Of a stretch of DNA of 64,000 nt, positions 18,134 to 28,215 are shown piece after piece. The stretch is from contig NZ_CP017921.1 of the NCBI RefSeq assembly GCF_001889405.1, positions 158,057 through 222,056 on the forward strand, in the 5' to 3' direction. A model generated the notes under the pieces. That model had not been told where the DNA came from, ran no database searches, and saw only the letters and a list, made by a program, of their open reading frames with translations. The position numbers were made by a program, and so were the translations under genes. Source of the stretch: Methanohalophilus halophilus. GTDB taxonomy: Archaea; Halobacteriota; Methanosarcinia; Methanosarcinales; Methanosarcinaceae. Positions within the stretch are counted from its first letter, which is position 1. Each line of letters opens with the position of its first letter.

Positions 18134-18703
18134 TCAGGCGTACCTTCCCCTCGTTTCAATTTCAACAACCCTTTCCAGTACATCTTTCGCAGCTTCAAGG
18201 GTGCGATTATAACCCCTGCAGAAGGCATCTATGAGTGCCTCGTGGTTGGGATGTGAGCTTTGAAGGGTCTGGAAGAGCACATGAACATCTACACCGCGGG
18301 ATTCAAGGTCCTCTGCACTGAAAGCAAGGCCGAAATCGATAAGCCACATCTTGCTTCCATCCCAGATGATATTCGAGGTTGTAAGGTCTCCGTGAATTAT
18401 ACCTGCAGCATGGAGCCTGCCCACAAGTTCCCCGAGTTTTTCACACAAATCTTCAGAAATGACGTGTTTCAATGGCTTACCTTCAATGTAATCCATCTCA
18501 ATAGTGGAATTATAAATATCATAGATAACAGGTGTAGCCACACCGGCCCGGCGGGCTTGCGAGATCAAACGGGCCTCTGCACGGGTGCGTTCCCTGCGTA
18601 TCCGCTCATCCAGTTCCCACACACGATAACGTTTAGGGATACGACTCTTGACCAGACGATTATTCCTCCGGATGACCTTTGCCTCTGCACCATCCCTGAT
18701 CAT
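18134..18703 (-). CDS. Bud32/PRPK KEOPS kinase-ATPase
   Basis: Small RIO-like protein kinase/ATPase of the KEOPS complex that makes t6A in tRNA. About 189 residues. Seen: KVIRRNN region, RTRAEARLISQARRAGVATP, the catalytic loop IHGDLTTSNIIW and the metal-binding DFGLAFS. The ATG at 18703 has AAGGAG eight bases upstream, located in the last codons of kae1; an in-frame ATG at 18724 would overlap kae1. Many archaea fuse Kae1 and Bud32 in one polypeptide; here they are adjacent, separate and probably coupled. Confidence 0.92.
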   Translation of the reverse strand: MIRDGAEAKVIRRNNRLVKSRIPKRYRVWELDERIRRERTRAEARLISQARRAGVATPVIYDIYNSTIEMDYIEGKPLKHVISEDLCEKLGELVGRLHAAGIIHGDLTTSNIIWDGSKMWLIDFGLAFSAEDLESRGVDVHVLFQTLQSSHPNHEALIDAFCRGYNRTLEAAKDVLERVVEIETRGRYA

Positions 18704-18708
18704 TTCAT

Positions 18709-19701
18709 TTACTCCTTCAGCCATGTCACATCCACCATGTCAGGACGGTAATTGGGATTTACATGAGAATCCTCGACCCTGATTGTATCGCCTGCCTTAT
18801 ACATAAGAAGACCGAGCCAGGCGATCATAGCACCATTATCCCCCATGAAACGTTTTTCAGGAACATAAAAGGATGCACCACGGTCATCACACATGATATC
18901 AAGCATCTCCCGCAGGCGCATGTTCGCACCGACACCACCACCGAGCAACACCTCATTTTTACCGGTATGTGCCAGAGCCCGTTCGGTTACCTCCACAAGC
19001 ATTGCAAAAGCATTTTCCTGCAAGGAATAACAAACATCCTCCAGCGTATGTTTTTGCAGGGCATCGGTGGCTGCAGTTGAAAGCCCGGAGAAGGAGAAAT
19101 CCATACCCTTCACCACATAGGGCAGGTTTACGTAGTTCACTGAGTCCTTCGCATACATCTCTATCTGCGGACCACCGGGATGAGACAGGTGGCCACTGCG
19201 GGCAAACTTATCAAGGGCATTTCCTACACCAATATCCAGGGTCTCCCCGAATACGCGATATTTACCACGCCTGTAGGCCAGTACCTGGGTATTGGCCCCA
19301 CTTGCATAAAGCACCACAGGATCCTTTGCAGGTGTTTTCCACCTGCCGATCTCCACATGGGCTACGCAATGGTTCACCCCCACCAGAGGAATTTCAAGGG
19401 AAAGGGAAAGGGCCCTGGCAGCAGTTGCCACGGTCCTCAGACAGGCACCCAGACCCGGACCCTGTGAAAAAGAGATTGCATCAATATCACCGGGACTTAT
19501 GTTTTTCTCTGCAATTTCGTCGAAAAGATTGGAAATTACCCAAAAAGCAAACTGGGCATGATGTTGAGCAGCTTCGCGGGGATGAATGCCCCCGGTTGCC
19601 GGTTTGTAGGTATGCGTCACCTCACAGACCACTTCATCTTCGTTAACAACAGCCGCACTCAGATTCCATGCGGTGCCCTCTATGCCAAGAACCAGCGTCA
19701 C
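18709..19701 (-). CDS. Kae1, tRNA N6-threonylcarbamoyladenosine synthase
   Basis: ASKHA-fold catalytic subunit of KEOPS, which transfers threonylcarbamoyl to A37 of tRNAs. Marks: LGIEGTAWNLSAAVV at the start, metal ligands HPREAAQHHAQFA and NHCVAHVEIG, nucleotide motif LLGGGVGANMRLREML, and GDNGAMIAW at the end. Start chosen at GTG 19701 (nine bases after GGAG); TTG at 19707 is only three bases from that site. About 330 residues, the length of an unfused archaeal Kae1. Confidence 0.94.
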   Translation of the reverse strand: MTLVLGIEGTAWNLSAAVVNEDEVVCEVTHTYKPATGGIHPREAAQHHAQFAFWVISNLFDEIAEKNISPGDIDAISFSQGPGLGACLRTVATAARALSLSLEIPLVGVNHCVAHVEIGRWKTPAKDPVVLYASGANTQVLAYRRGKYRVFGETLDIGVGNALDKFARSGHLSHPGGPQIEMYAKDSVNYVNLPYVVKGMDFSFSGLSTAATDALQKHTLEDVCYSLQENAFAMLVEVTERALAHTGKNEVLLGGGVGANMRLREMLDIMCDDRGASFYVPEKRFMGDNGAMIAWLGLLMYKAGDTIRVEDSHVNPNYRPDMVDVTWLKE

Positions 19702-19802
19702 TTGCAATAACTCCTCTGCGGTAATGGGAAGTGGGGAATATTAAGTTTACTGATGCAAACTCAGGTAAGTTATATATTCAGGGAAATGCAAAAAGGGATT
19801 CC

Positions 19803-20051
19803 ATGTCAGAAGAGAAAACCGAGCAAACAAAAACAGAGGCACAGGCATCCGTAAAAGAATGGAAGATAGGGGAAATGGGATTTTCCGACCGCTTGGCCAC
19901 ACCTGATGAAGGTATTAGTTATATCCCCCATAAAACAAGCGGCCTTCAGAGTGCAGCTGATATGTGGATTGACAGGGACAGGATGCTGGAAGGCCTCCAA
20001 ACAAAAAAGAGTGTTGAGGACCTGCTGCAACGCACAAAATTCTTCAAATGA
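19803..20051 (+). CDS. Small hypothetical protein, charged
   Basis: An 82-residue soluble protein without a family I recognise. The N-terminus is glutamate/threonine-rich and probably disordered; the remainder (WKIGEMGFSDRLATPDEG, then SAADMWIDRDRMLEGL) looks ordered. A TATA-like box (TTATATATTC) is at 19771-19780 and the ATG at 19803 follows AAGGG, so upstream in-frame starts within the promoter are unlikely. It converges with top6A, five bases away. Confidence 0.7.
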   Translation: MSEEKTEQTKTEAQASVKEWKIGEMGFSDRLATPDEGISYIPHKTSGLQSAADMWIDRDRMLEGLQTKKSVEDLLQRTKFFK

Positions 20052-20056
20052 CTATT

Positions 20057-21160
20057 TTAAATTATATCCATATCTGAAAGCCTGTCGGGCAGGTATGTCT
20101 TTGTGACAAAGTCCAGACCCTTGCCCGCAAAGGCCTGCTGTTCTGCCTTTTTCCCTATATCAAGCTGCAGGTTAATCTGTTCTTTCCAGTAATCGGTTTC
20201 AAACCTGGGGTCTGTAAGTTCACTGCGCAGGGCATCGACATCCTTATCAGTCAATTTATCGGTGGACAATTCATACTCCACGATATCCGAAGGCTGCACT
20301 CCGACAAACTTGGCCGCAGGAGTTGCCATGAACTCAGAAAGGTGGGCACTCTTGATGGCACCGTATGCAACTGAAGCATAGATACGATAGGACCATGGGT
20401 CACCGTCAGTAAAGACCACAACCGGGATACCCAGTTCTTCATTCATCCTTTTGATCATACGCCGGGTCGAGCGAGCAGGCTGGCCTTTGAGATGTACAAG
20501 TATAGCATCATTTAGTTCATCAAAACCATTCTCAATCAAACGGGCATACATACCACCGGTCTCAATCGCTATTATAAATTTGGCATCATGACCTATGAAA
20601 TCGATATTCTCCACATTAAAAGGGATCTGATAGCCACTTTCACCTACGTCCTCCTGACAATGGATATCACGATCGCCTCTCTTGGTCTCTTCCCTAAGCT
20701 GCAGAGGACCAAAAAGTGTAGCACCGTCTTCTTCGGGGCGCATGTGGAAATATTCCCTCTGTAAACTGGAAATTATCTCAAGATCCTCAATCAGGCGATC
20801 ACTTTCGGGTTGTTCCTTGAATTTGGCAATATTCCAGTTCTCTGAAATATAGTATAATTCCCTCAAAGTTGAACCACGATTATTCCCTATATGGTTATTT
20901 AAAAGAAAATCAAGCACATGAGAGGTTTTCAATAACTGGAATGCGCCTTTGACGGTCTTGGCACTCCTTTCACTCTCCCGGCCACCATACACCCATACAT
21001 CACTGTTTTCATTAAACTCAATATTGTTCTTGGTTCTGCTGGGCATATTCACATAAGGGATCTTTCCATCCACAAAATGCGAATACAACTCCGATGCAAG
21101 ACCCGTCAACCTTTGCTCTGCAAGCCTGTCATGCTCCTTACGGTGTTCATTCTTAGCCAT
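20057..21160 (-). CDS. top6A: DNA topoisomerase VI subunit A
   Basis: Catalytic Spo11-like subunit of type IIB topoisomerase. The active-site tyrosine lies in the 5Y-CAP region ([13 protein letters not shown]), and the Toprim acidic residues appear as IAIETGGM and [12 protein letters not shown]. 367 residues, normal. Its ATG overlaps the top6B stop codon (TAATG), so it is translationally coupled to the upstream subunit gene. Confidence 0.96.
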   Translation of the reverse strand: MAKNEHRKEHDRLAEQRLTGLASELYSHFVDGKIPYVNMPSRTKNNIEFNENSDVWVYGGRESERSAKTVKGAFQLLKTSHVLDFLLNNHIGNNRGSTLRELYYISENWNIAKFKEQPESDRLIEDLEIISSLQREYFHMRPEEDGATLFGPLQLREETKRGDRDIHCQEDVGESGYQIPFNVENIDFIGHDAKFIIAIETGGMYARLIENGFDELNDAILVHLKGQPARSTRRMIKRMNEELGIPVVVFTDGDPWSYRIYASVAYGAIKSAHLSEFMATPAAKFVGVQPSDIVEYELSTDKLTDKDVDALRSELTDPRFETDYWKEQINLQLDIGKKAEQQAFAGKGLDFVTKTYLPDRLSDMDII

Positions 21161-23013
21161 TATACAACCCCTTTTATCGCTCTGGCACCTGTAACAATCT
21201 CTTCCTCAACCCCTTCTACAATAGGAGGTTCTTTTATAGAATCCAAATCCGATGGGTCAGGTAACTGGTAATTCACGGCAAAAGCCTCACCTGGCTTGAG
21301 AACAATTTTCCATATGTAATCATAATCATTGCCCATACTGACCACTTTGGGTGCTGGGGTTGCCTCGACCTGGAAAGGCAATATCTCATGTAATTTGAAT
21401 TCTACTTTCTTACTCCCAAAATTCTTTGTCCTGAGGGATACACTGGCATTACCATCATCTAATTGCCTGTCAACAAGCAGGTTGCCCATCACCCTGGCAA
21501 CAACAGGATTGATATCCGGTACTTCCCTATCAAGCGTTTCTGCCAGTTTTTCAGCCATCCTGGGCAATACCTTGTTAATAATAACTTCCTTTTCCTTGCG
21601 TTTTTTAAGGGAACCTTTCTTTTTAAGAAAGCGGTTTAGTTTCCTTCCCACTTCTTTGAGAGCCAGTTCCACCTCATCCTGAATCTCAGGGATATCCGCA
21701 ATAGCGTCCTTGGATTCAGATGTAAAAGGTACATTTGTGGAGGCCACATGTATAAGCAATACCAAAGGACCAATAGGCAGCCCTCCGCCCGGCTGGTTAA
21801 TGCCGTATTGTTTCCATTTGATACCTTCCACACCATGTGTGGTCACACAGCCGCCCTGCTGATAAAGAAGAGGGACCCTGTTGGCAAACCGCATTATATT
21901 GACCCTGTCATCCTTTTGCAGATTGCCGCCATATGCAATTCCAACTTCCACGACAAAGGGATTACCGGAATATACGGAGGGAGTACGCGTGGTAGTTGCA
22001 ATAAAATCTACTTTGAATTCTTTCTCCAGACCTTTATAGATCAATTCTTCACCTATTGGGGACAGACAATCTGTCGGAGGGGACATGATTTTTACTTTCT
22101 GGAAGGCATCAAGAAGGCGTTTGGCATCTTCCCTTTCAATGGTGTGCGGGTCCATATCCACATCAAGTCCACTGGCACTACAGATTTCTTCTGCTGTGAG
22201 CAAACCTATCTTGGAAAAAGAATATCTCAGAAAGGGAGCAAGTCTTTGCCTTCCAGTATAACGCAGCATTTTCATAAGAGTACCCAGCTCGATACCATGA
22301 GGATGCGGCAAAATCTCGCTTGCAGGTTCGGGTATCTTATCAGTGGCCCTGTCAAATATTCTCTCATCACCTTCTGGATCAATGAGTTTTAGGCGGGCAT
22401 GGGGGTTTACAATGGCTGTGGCTTTGAGATATTCCTCTACCGATTGGCGGCGCCCCTTTACATAGGTGGCCTCCATTTCCATCTCCACCCGGGTTCCATG
22501 GGGACGATCCCATTCGGTTATTTCATCTTTCAATATCTCAGGGTCATTGGTGCGGGTATTGATCATCAGTTCATAATAGTGAGCCGGGGACTGGGAGCCT
22601 ATCTTTGAAATAATCCTGGTAGCATGGCCTGCTGTAAGCTGGGAATAGAGGACCGCTGCAGAGATACCGATGCCCTGCTGTCCCCTGCTCTGCTTGAGCG
22701 CATGAAAACGAGAACCATAAAGCAGTTTGGCAAAAACCCTCGGGATCTGATCTTTCACAATACCTGGACCATTGTCCTCAATAATCACAACAACTCCGCT
22801 TTTACCCGAGCGTTTAATATGAAGCATAATATCGGGTAGTATCCCCGATTCCTCACAGGCATCCAGAGAGTTATCCACAGCTTCCTTTATCGTAGTAATA
22901 AGACTTCTGGGGGCCGAATCAAAACCCAGTATCTGTCTGTTCTTTTCAAAAAATTCGGCGACACTTATTGACTGTTGTTTTTTTGCAAGTTCTTCTGCAA
23001 TTGGTGCTGGCAT
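21160..23013 (-). CDS. top6B: DNA topoisomerase VI subunit B
   Basis: GHKL-ATPase subunit of topoisomerase VI. ATP-binding motifs: [12 protein letters not shown] (N box, near residues 45-56), IEDNGPGI (near 77-84), and [17 protein letters not shown]. The helix-two-turn-helix and transducer regions follow, including the conserved lysine-containing [13 protein letters not shown] loop. 617 residues, standard. AAGGT precedes the ATG. Confidence 0.96.
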   Translation of the reverse strand: MPAPIAEELAKKQQSISVAEFFEKNRQILGFDSAPRSLITTIKEAVDNSLDACEESGILPDIMLHIKRSGKSGVVVIIEDNGPGIVKDQIPRVFAKLLYGSRFHALKQSRGQQGIGISAAVLYSQLTAGHATRIISKIGSQSPAHYYELMINTRTNDPEILKDEITEWDRPHGTRVEMEMEATYVKGRRQSVEEYLKATAIVNPHARLKLIDPEGDERIFDRATDKIPEPASEILPHPHGIELGTLMKMLRYTGRQRLAPFLRYSFSKIGLLTAEEICSASGLDVDMDPHTIEREDAKRLLDAFQKVKIMSPPTDCLSPIGEELIYKGLEKEFKVDFIATTTRTPSVYSGNPFVVEVGIAYGGNLQKDDRVNIMRFANRVPLLYQQGGCVTTHGVEGIKWKQYGINQPGGGLPIGPLVLLIHVASTNVPFTSESKDAIADIPEIQDEVELALKEVGRKLNRFLKKKGSLKKRKEKEVIINKVLPRMAEKLAETLDREVPDINPVVARVMGNLLVDRQLDDGNASVSLRTKNFGSKKVEFKLHEILPFQVEATPAPKVVSMGNDYDYIWKIVLKPGEAFAVNYQLPDPSDLDSIKEPPIVEGVEEEIVTGARAIKGVV

Positions 23014-23102
23014 TGAACCTTCATCCCCTTAAAAACAAATTTCCTGCAAAATTAAGACCACAGGAGACGCTACAATATAGTCAGCATATATTTATATATT
23101 TG

Positions 23103-23546
23103 TTAGTATGGCTCACTTTCTCCTATATCCTCATTCCAGAGCTCAGGGTATTCCCGAATGAATTCCTTCATCAACATTTTACATTCAGATATATCCAGAT
23201 CAACCACCACAACTCCTTTGCTACGCAGGAAATCCTGTGCGCCTTCAAAAGTTTCTGATTCCCCGGCAACCACTTTCTTTATGCCAAATTGCACCACGGC
23301 ACCGGCACACAGGTAGCAGGGCATAAGGGTGGAATACAACACCGTATCCGCATAACTTCCAATTCTGCCCGCATCCCTCATACAGGAAATTTCCGCATGT
23401 GCTAGCGGGTCGTCTTCCTGGACCCTGAGATTATGCCCCCTTCCAATAACTTTTCCATTCCTTACAAGGACAGAGCCTATGGGGATACCACCGCTATCGC
23501 GACCAGCCATAGCTTCATTTATCGCTTCTTTCATGAATTGATCCAT
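23103..23546 (-). CDS. Cytosine deaminase-like zinc deaminase (Fcy1-like)
   Basis: Zinc-dependent CMP/dCMP-type deaminase of 147 residues. Zinc and catalytic motifs HAEISC and PCYLCAG are present. The whole arrangement, especially the C-terminal MKEFIREYPELWNEDIGE, resembles yeast cytosine deaminase Fcy1 more than TadA or guanine deaminase. The ATG at 23546 lies just after the U32 stop, with GGAGTGAG upstream; the GTG at 23555 would overlap that site. Predicted role: pyrimidine salvage. Confidence 0.82.
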   Translation of the reverse strand: MDQFMKEAINEAMAGRDSGGIPIGSVLVRNGKVIGRGHNLRVQEDDPLAHAEISCMRDAGRIGSYADTVLYSTLMPCYLCAGAVVQFGIKKVVAGESETFEGAQDFLRSKGVVVVDLDISECKMLMKEFIREYPELWNEDIGESEPY

Positions 23547-23547
23547 T

Positions 23548-24774
23548 TCACTCACTCCCGGATGTGCCAGGATATACTATCCTGAATACCTTATCATTGG
23601 GCCTGACCCTACCATCTACGGCAAGTCCTACATCCATACCTTTTTCAGCTGATTTAATATTATTACCTTCCACCTGCATGGAAGATACCTGCTGTTCAAG
23701 ATGAGTATTCTCCCCTTCAATCAGAATAGTATCACCTATATTAAGGCCAGAATCAGTCAGCCTCACATATGCAGCACTCTGGTTTTTATAATAATTTACA
23801 ACCTCACCTACAAGTTCTTTGAGGATTTGCGATGCATTCATGTCTTTTTCCACAATGAAACCTTCCCGTGAAGGGATCCCGAAATAGAAACCTGTGGAAA
23901 AACCTCTGTTATAAACAGCATAAAGCTGTTGATTCCATTCAAGTATCCTGTTGTTTTCAAATTCCCCGCTTCTGCAGGCCTCCAGAGCCTCTGAATAACA
24001 TCGGGATACAGTGGAAATATACCTTGAGTCACGTAATCGTCCCTCAATCTTGAAGGCATCTATCCCGACTTCTACGAGTTGGGGAATATGTTCAATCATG
24101 CACAGGTCCCTGGCACTTAGCAAGTATTTCCCCCCCACCTGCACCTTTGACCCATCATCCGCATTGAGTGTCCATTCCCATCTACAAGGCTGGGTACATT
24201 GACCGCAGTTGCCGGATTTACCCAGAAGATATGCCGACAGGTAGCACCTACCGGAAATCGCCTGACACATAGCCCCGTGAACGAAAACCTCCAGTTCCAT
24301 ATCAGTATGTTGCCTGATTTGTTTTATTTGATCAAGACTTAGCTCGCGCGATAGAATAATACGACTTGCACCAAGAGAACCATAAAATTCTGCCGTCGTT
24401 GCATTGGAAACATTAGCCTGTGTGGAAATATGTATATCAAGTCCCATAGAGGATGCCTGTGATATCACAGCGGGATCCCAGGCCACGATTGCATCCACTT
24501 TTGCTCCCCTGGCGGCTTTGAGGATAGCCGATAAATCAGCAGTGTCTTCAGGATATATGACAGAATTGACAACAAGATAAGCTTTCAACCCTTTTTCTCG
24601 TACCGATTTTACAAAATCTGAAAGATTATCCACAGTGATAGCCTTTGCGCGGGAACGCAGGCTCAGCCGATCTACGGAAAAATACACAGCATCTGCATAC
24701 TGTGAACATGCGTACAGGGTACCTTCATCCCTTACACCTACTACAAGTTCAGGCAGCGGGTAATTAGAATCCAT
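23548..24774 (-). CDS. U32-family protein (peptidase/hydroxylase-like)
   Basis: A 408-residue member of the U32 family (COG0826). The family core is visible: ISTQANVSNATTAEFYGSLGASRIILSREL, then VFVHGAMCQAISGRCYLSAYL, the cysteine cluster NCGQCTQPCRWEW, and FKIEGRLRDSRYISTV. Bacterial relatives act in tRNA or rRNA hydroxylation and some were called collagenases; the archaeal role is unknown. The conserved cysteines probably bind Fe-S. It is followed directly by the cytosine deaminase-like gene. Confidence 0.85.
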   Translation of the reverse strand: MDSNYPLPELVVGVRDEGTLYACSQYADAVYFSVDRLSLRSRAKAITVDNLSDFVKSVREKGLKAYLVVNSVIYPEDTADLSAILKAARGAKVDAIVAWDPAVISQASSMGLDIHISTQANVSNATTAEFYGSLGASRIILSRELSLDQIKQIRQHTDMELEVFVHGAMCQAISGRCYLSAYLLGKSGNCGQCTQPCRWEWTLNADDGSKVQVGGKYLLSARDLCMIEHIPQLVEVGIDAFKIEGRLRDSRYISTVSRCYSEALEACRSGEFENNRILEWNQQLYAVYNRGFSTGFYFGIPSREGFIVEKDMNASQILKELVGEVVNYYKNQSAAYVRLTDSGLNIGDTILIEGENTHLEQQVSSMQVEGNNIKSAEKGMDVGLAVDGRVRPNDKVFRIVYPGTSGSE

Positions 24775-24819
24775 GGGTAGAAAAGGTATTAGGCATGATA
24801 TAGAGATTTTGTCTTTATA

Positions 24820-24999
24820 TCAGGGAGCCCGCAGGAAATTGTTATAACCGGTTGCTACAAAAACAAGAACCATTCCCATCATTACCTTTTCCATCCGTGG
24901 AATATAAAGTTGCGAGCCGGATGTTACAAGATAAAGGCCAAGTGCAACTGTGAAACTTGTGAGAAGTAGCCCGATAATCATATCCTCAATATCTGGCAT
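24820..24999 (-). CDS. Small two-helix membrane protein
   Basis: A 59-residue ORF: MPDIEDMIIGLLLTSFTVAL begins the first hydrophobic helix (about residues 7-26) and a second helix covers MMGMVLVFVATGY (about 40-53), with IPRMEK between. It lies in the 430-base space between the U32 gene and the methylamine permease. Codon use and two clean helices argue it is real; function unknown. Confidence 0.6.
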   Translation of the reverse strand: MPDIEDMIIGLLLTSFTVALGLYLVTSGSQLYIPRMEKVMMGMVLVFVATGYNNFLRAP

Positions 25000-25157
25000 G
25001 TTTTTCGCTCTGATTCAGTTTTGGTATGAATACAAAGTGAAAACGATATGACATGTATATGTATTTTTGCAGGGAGAATTAAATAAAAAATAGTGTATAA
25101 AAATGAACAAAAAATTAAAAGAATGGGATTTTAGACAGCTAGAAAATATAGGAGTGA

Positions 25158-25188
25158 GCATTTCCGGTTAGGAGAAACCCGGAAATGC
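25158..25188 (-). terminator. Strong hairpin after the methylamine permease gene
   Basis: GCATTTCCGG (25158-25167) and CCGGAAATGC (25179-25188) form a perfect 10-bp stem with an 11-base loop, 17 bases after the permease stop on the minus strand. It most likely ends or stabilises the mtbC-mtbB-permease mRNA. Confidence 0.7.
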
Positions 25189-25204
25189 TTTAGACAAATC
25201 CCAC

Positions 25205-26722
25205 TCACTTCTTTTTACTGGAGGAGATACTTGAAACAAGGCTGACAGCACTGATTGTTTCTTTTTCCTTATGTGCCTCGTTTCTAGAGTAGAACCACAT
25301 TGGCAGGTAAAGTGCCAGTACTATGAATCCTACCCAGGTTGAAGTCCATCCGACTTCAAGACTGTTAAGATAGACTACACCCACAAGACAGAGAGGAATG
25401 TTAAACACACCAAAGAGCAATGCAATGTTCTTCCAGCCTGTTGGTGCCTTGAATGGCCTGTCGAGTGCGGCCATTTCCGGGTCTAATTTGGCTTTTACAT
25501 AGGCAAATAGACTGATACCGTTTGCACATGTGTAACCAATGGCAGATGCTGCAAGGATTGCAGTCGGTGTACCCATGGATATCAACAGGAGGTTGAAAAG
25601 ACCGATCACTACCATTGCCACAACAGGGGTACCGGAGGAATTTAGTTTACCGAAAATTTTTGGCAGATTTCCTTCAGTAGCCATCGAGTGCATTGCCCTG
25701 GCAGAACCAAGGTAAGCAGTCTGGATGATAAGCACCATTGCTGCTATCAACATGACGATTGCAACCACTGCACCGGCAGACCCAAAAGCAGCCTGTGCTA
25801 CAGGAATCATTGGGGATATTGGTTGTGCAATTGTACCTTCAACACCGAGAACTCCTATTACTGCTGCCTGTACAAGTACGAAAGAGAAGAAACATACTAC
25901 ACCACAGACAAACAGAGCTTTTGGTACGTCAGATCCCGGATTCTTGTATTCAGGACCATAGATAGCCGCTGTTTCCCAGGCACAGGCACTCCACTGAGCC
26001 ATTGCAAACAGACCAAACAGTATCAAGATATGATGAGCATCCCACGCCCAATCTGCTGGAAGCCACTGGCTTGTGATATTAGACATTACTACATCACCGG
26101 TTGCAAAGGGTGCCAGAGTAATTACAATAAGGGGCAACAGCGAAATAGCCGCAAGTATATAGCCGGCAAGTGCACCACCTTCAAGACCACGGTAATTGAC
26201 CAAGATAAGTCCACCGAATATTACAATTCCCGCAACCAGAGAAAGCTGGTATTCAGTAAATGTTTCTGCAAGTATGGGGAAGAGATTGTACATATAGCCA
26301 CCGACAAGAATGGCAAATATCGCAAGTACAGGATTCCATGCAAACCAGTAACTCCAGGCACTGAAACCGCCTATCAGTTTACTTTTATCAAATTTTCCCG
26401 TGTAATCTTTTGTTTTAAACACATTTTGTGCAAATCCGGGAAGACCCGATGCATGGGGAAAGGCGGTTGCAAGTTCACCATAAGCAAGGTTTTGCATAAA
26501 ACCCTGGAATACAGAAAGACCCCAAACGATTATTGCAGCTGATGATACCCAAAGAGGGAAATATCCCAGAGAAGGCAGGATCAACAGCGGGACACCAAGT
26601 GCGATGGCAAGTCCCTGTTTCCAGTCAATAGTACGTTCCAGTTCACTGGCATCGCACACGACTTTACTACATTGTTCCGCATGATGCAGATCGATTCCTG
26701 CATCACCTTTTTCTTCGCTCAT
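25205..26722 (-). CDS. APC-family permease, probable methylamine transporter
   Basis: Amino acid-polyamine-cation type permease with about 12 membrane helices, around 505 residues. The first helix region is GLAIALGVPLLILPSLGYF and the protein ends in a lysine-rich cytosolic tail. In Methanosarcina, related permeases (MttP) sit in methylamine methyltransferase operons, and here the gene directly follows mtbB. Import of dimethylamine is therefore the best inference. The start is uncertain: ATG at 26722, or GTG at 26731 or 26734, all shortly after AGGAG. Confidence 0.85.
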   Translation of the reverse strand: MSEEKGDAGIDLHHAEQCSKVVCDASELERTIDWKQGLAIALGVPLLILPSLGYFPLWVSSAAIIVWGLSVFQGFMQNLAYGELATAFPHASGLPGFAQNVFKTKDYTGKFDKSKLIGGFSAWSYWFAWNPVLAIFAILVGGYMYNLFPILAETFTEYQLSLVAGIVIFGGLILVNYRGLEGGALAGYILAAISLLPLIVITLAPFATGDVVMSNITSQWLPADWAWDAHHILILFGLFAMAQWSACAWETAAIYGPEYKNPGSDVPKALFVCGVVCFFSFVLVQAAVIGVLGVEGTIAQPISPMIPVAQAAFGSAGAVVAIVMLIAAMVLIIQTAYLGSARAMHSMATEGNLPKIFGKLNSSGTPVVAMVVIGLFNLLLISMGTPTAILAASAIGYTCANGISLFAYVKAKLDPEMAALDRPFKAPTGWKNIALLFGVFNIPLCLVGVVYLNSLEVGWTSTWVGFIVLALYLPMWFYSRNEAHKEKETISAVSLVSSISSSKKK

Positions 26723-26800
26723 AAGAAACACCACGCTCCTTTTTATTGAAATGTATTATAAAGATAATAAATTAAAACCGGGAAACCCCGGCCTTTAAAT

Positions 26801-28204
26801 TTAGCCTGTGATTTCCCTGAATTTGTCACAGCAGTTGATGTCAATATCGAGAAGTTTCTCAATATTCATCTTGGATGCGATACCCTTGGCACATCCTGGA
26901 ACGGATGTAAGTACGCCAATGTCAAGGTCTTCACGGATTTCCCTCATGACATGCTCGTCACCCAGGTCAAGTGCTTCAACCCCGAGTTTCTTGGCAACAT
27001 AGTCCTTGGCTTCATTTATGCGCATGTCCTTGGAGAACTGCATCCTGGCAACAAGGTCACCGGCTGCACGCATACCTGTAAGACCGGATGCCATGATGTG
27101 TGAGATTGGCATACCTATTGGGTCGCCAACTCCGATCTATATACCATCGACACCTGCAACTTCAACCATTGCCTTGCTGGCACGGGTTACTGCATCGATC
27201 GGTGGAGTCTCGAACATTGGAATACCGCCGACACCCATACCCATATCAACATGACAGGGGATGTTTGAAGCTTCAACTGCAGCTTTGGTGAAGGTGACTG
27301 AGCGGGCAAGATTCCATGCGGAAGACTTGCTGGTATTGGTGTTACAAACCGGACCGAACACGTTTGCACCAGCCTTTTCTGCAAGTGGTGCCTGTTCATG
27401 TGGCCACAGACCAGCAAGAACATTACCTTCAAACTCAAGTTCGCCGTGCATACCAAGAGTCAATTCACCGGCCATACCTGCTTCGATGTAGATGTTGGGG
27501 AATTCTTCCCTGAGTGCCTTGATAGAATAAAGGGAAGCATAAAAATCACCATCTCCGGCTGCACCGATAGTATCGAAGTTGACACCGTCACAACCTACTT
27601 TCTGAAGGTGCTGCATGATCCAGGTCATGTCACGGGTTGCATGATCACCGGCATGCTCGATGGATTCACGGGCTTCTTTGATCTTGAAAGCCTTCATGAG
27701 GTCACCAGGGTTTTCGAATGGACCATCTGGTGTATAATAGAGACCAAGGTTTGGCATTGCACCGTAGAGAAGGGGGACAGTCATGTTCTGCTGACAGACT
27801 TCCATTGCCTGCTGTTCCTGGGCAATTACTGGTTTGACAGGTTTGAAACTGTAGTCGATATGACCCAATTCCATTGTGTCAGCACCGAAACCTCTCTCGT
27901 GCATCATACAGCCAGTAAGACGGCTGGATGGGATGCCTACTCCGCTGTTACCCTGGTCACCATCGATCCTGAGAGTTCCAATGTCGTGGGTAACCGGGAT
28001 TTCCATACCTGGTTCGACACTGACAAGGCGGTTGGGATTCATTATGATGTCTGCGAGTTTGTCAATTTGGTCCCCGGAAAGTTCAGGAATGTTACCAAGG
28101 TCTGCTGCATCTGCACTACCTTCCTGCAGGTCTGCAATTATCTGCTCCTTGGTCATGGAGATTCTTTCACCGTCTCCCATTCTTAAGAAATATTCATTTG
28201 CCAT
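26801..28204 (-). CDS. mtbB: Dimethylamine methyltransferase with pyrrolysine at residue 356
   Basis: Demethylates dimethylamine and methylates the corrinoid protein MtbC. The reading frame from ATG 28204 is interrupted by TAG at 27137-27139 after 355 residues (VAGVDGI) and continues in frame as [15 protein letters not shown] to TAA at 26801. Read through, it is 467 residues, exactly the family length, with pyrrolysine at the known position 356 in the TIM-barrel active site. AAGGTGATT precedes the ATG. Upstream is mtbC, 11 bases away; downstream the permease. Pyrrolysine synthesis and tRNA genes (pyl) are not in this window. Confidence 0.98.
27137..27139 (-). other. In-frame TAG decoded as pyrrolysine in mtbB
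   Basis: Codon 356 of mtbB. Homologous coding continues at once on the other side in the same frame, and the position equals the pyrrolysine site of characterised MtbB proteins. Confidence 0.97.
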
Positions 28205-28215
28205 AAATAATCACC

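Noticed and set aside
18969..19646. 225-codon plus-strand ORF opposite kae1
   Set aside because: Antisense shadow of Kae1; proline/histidine/arginine-rich low-quality translation typical of the opposite frame of a GC-richer gene.
25688..26542. 284-codon plus-strand ORF opposite the permease
   Set aside because: Cysteine/tyrosine-rich nonsense composition, antisense to a 12-helix permease.
27398..28186. 262-codon plus-strand ORF opposite mtbB
   Set aside because: Antisense to a certain mtbB gene; composition is that of a shadow frame.
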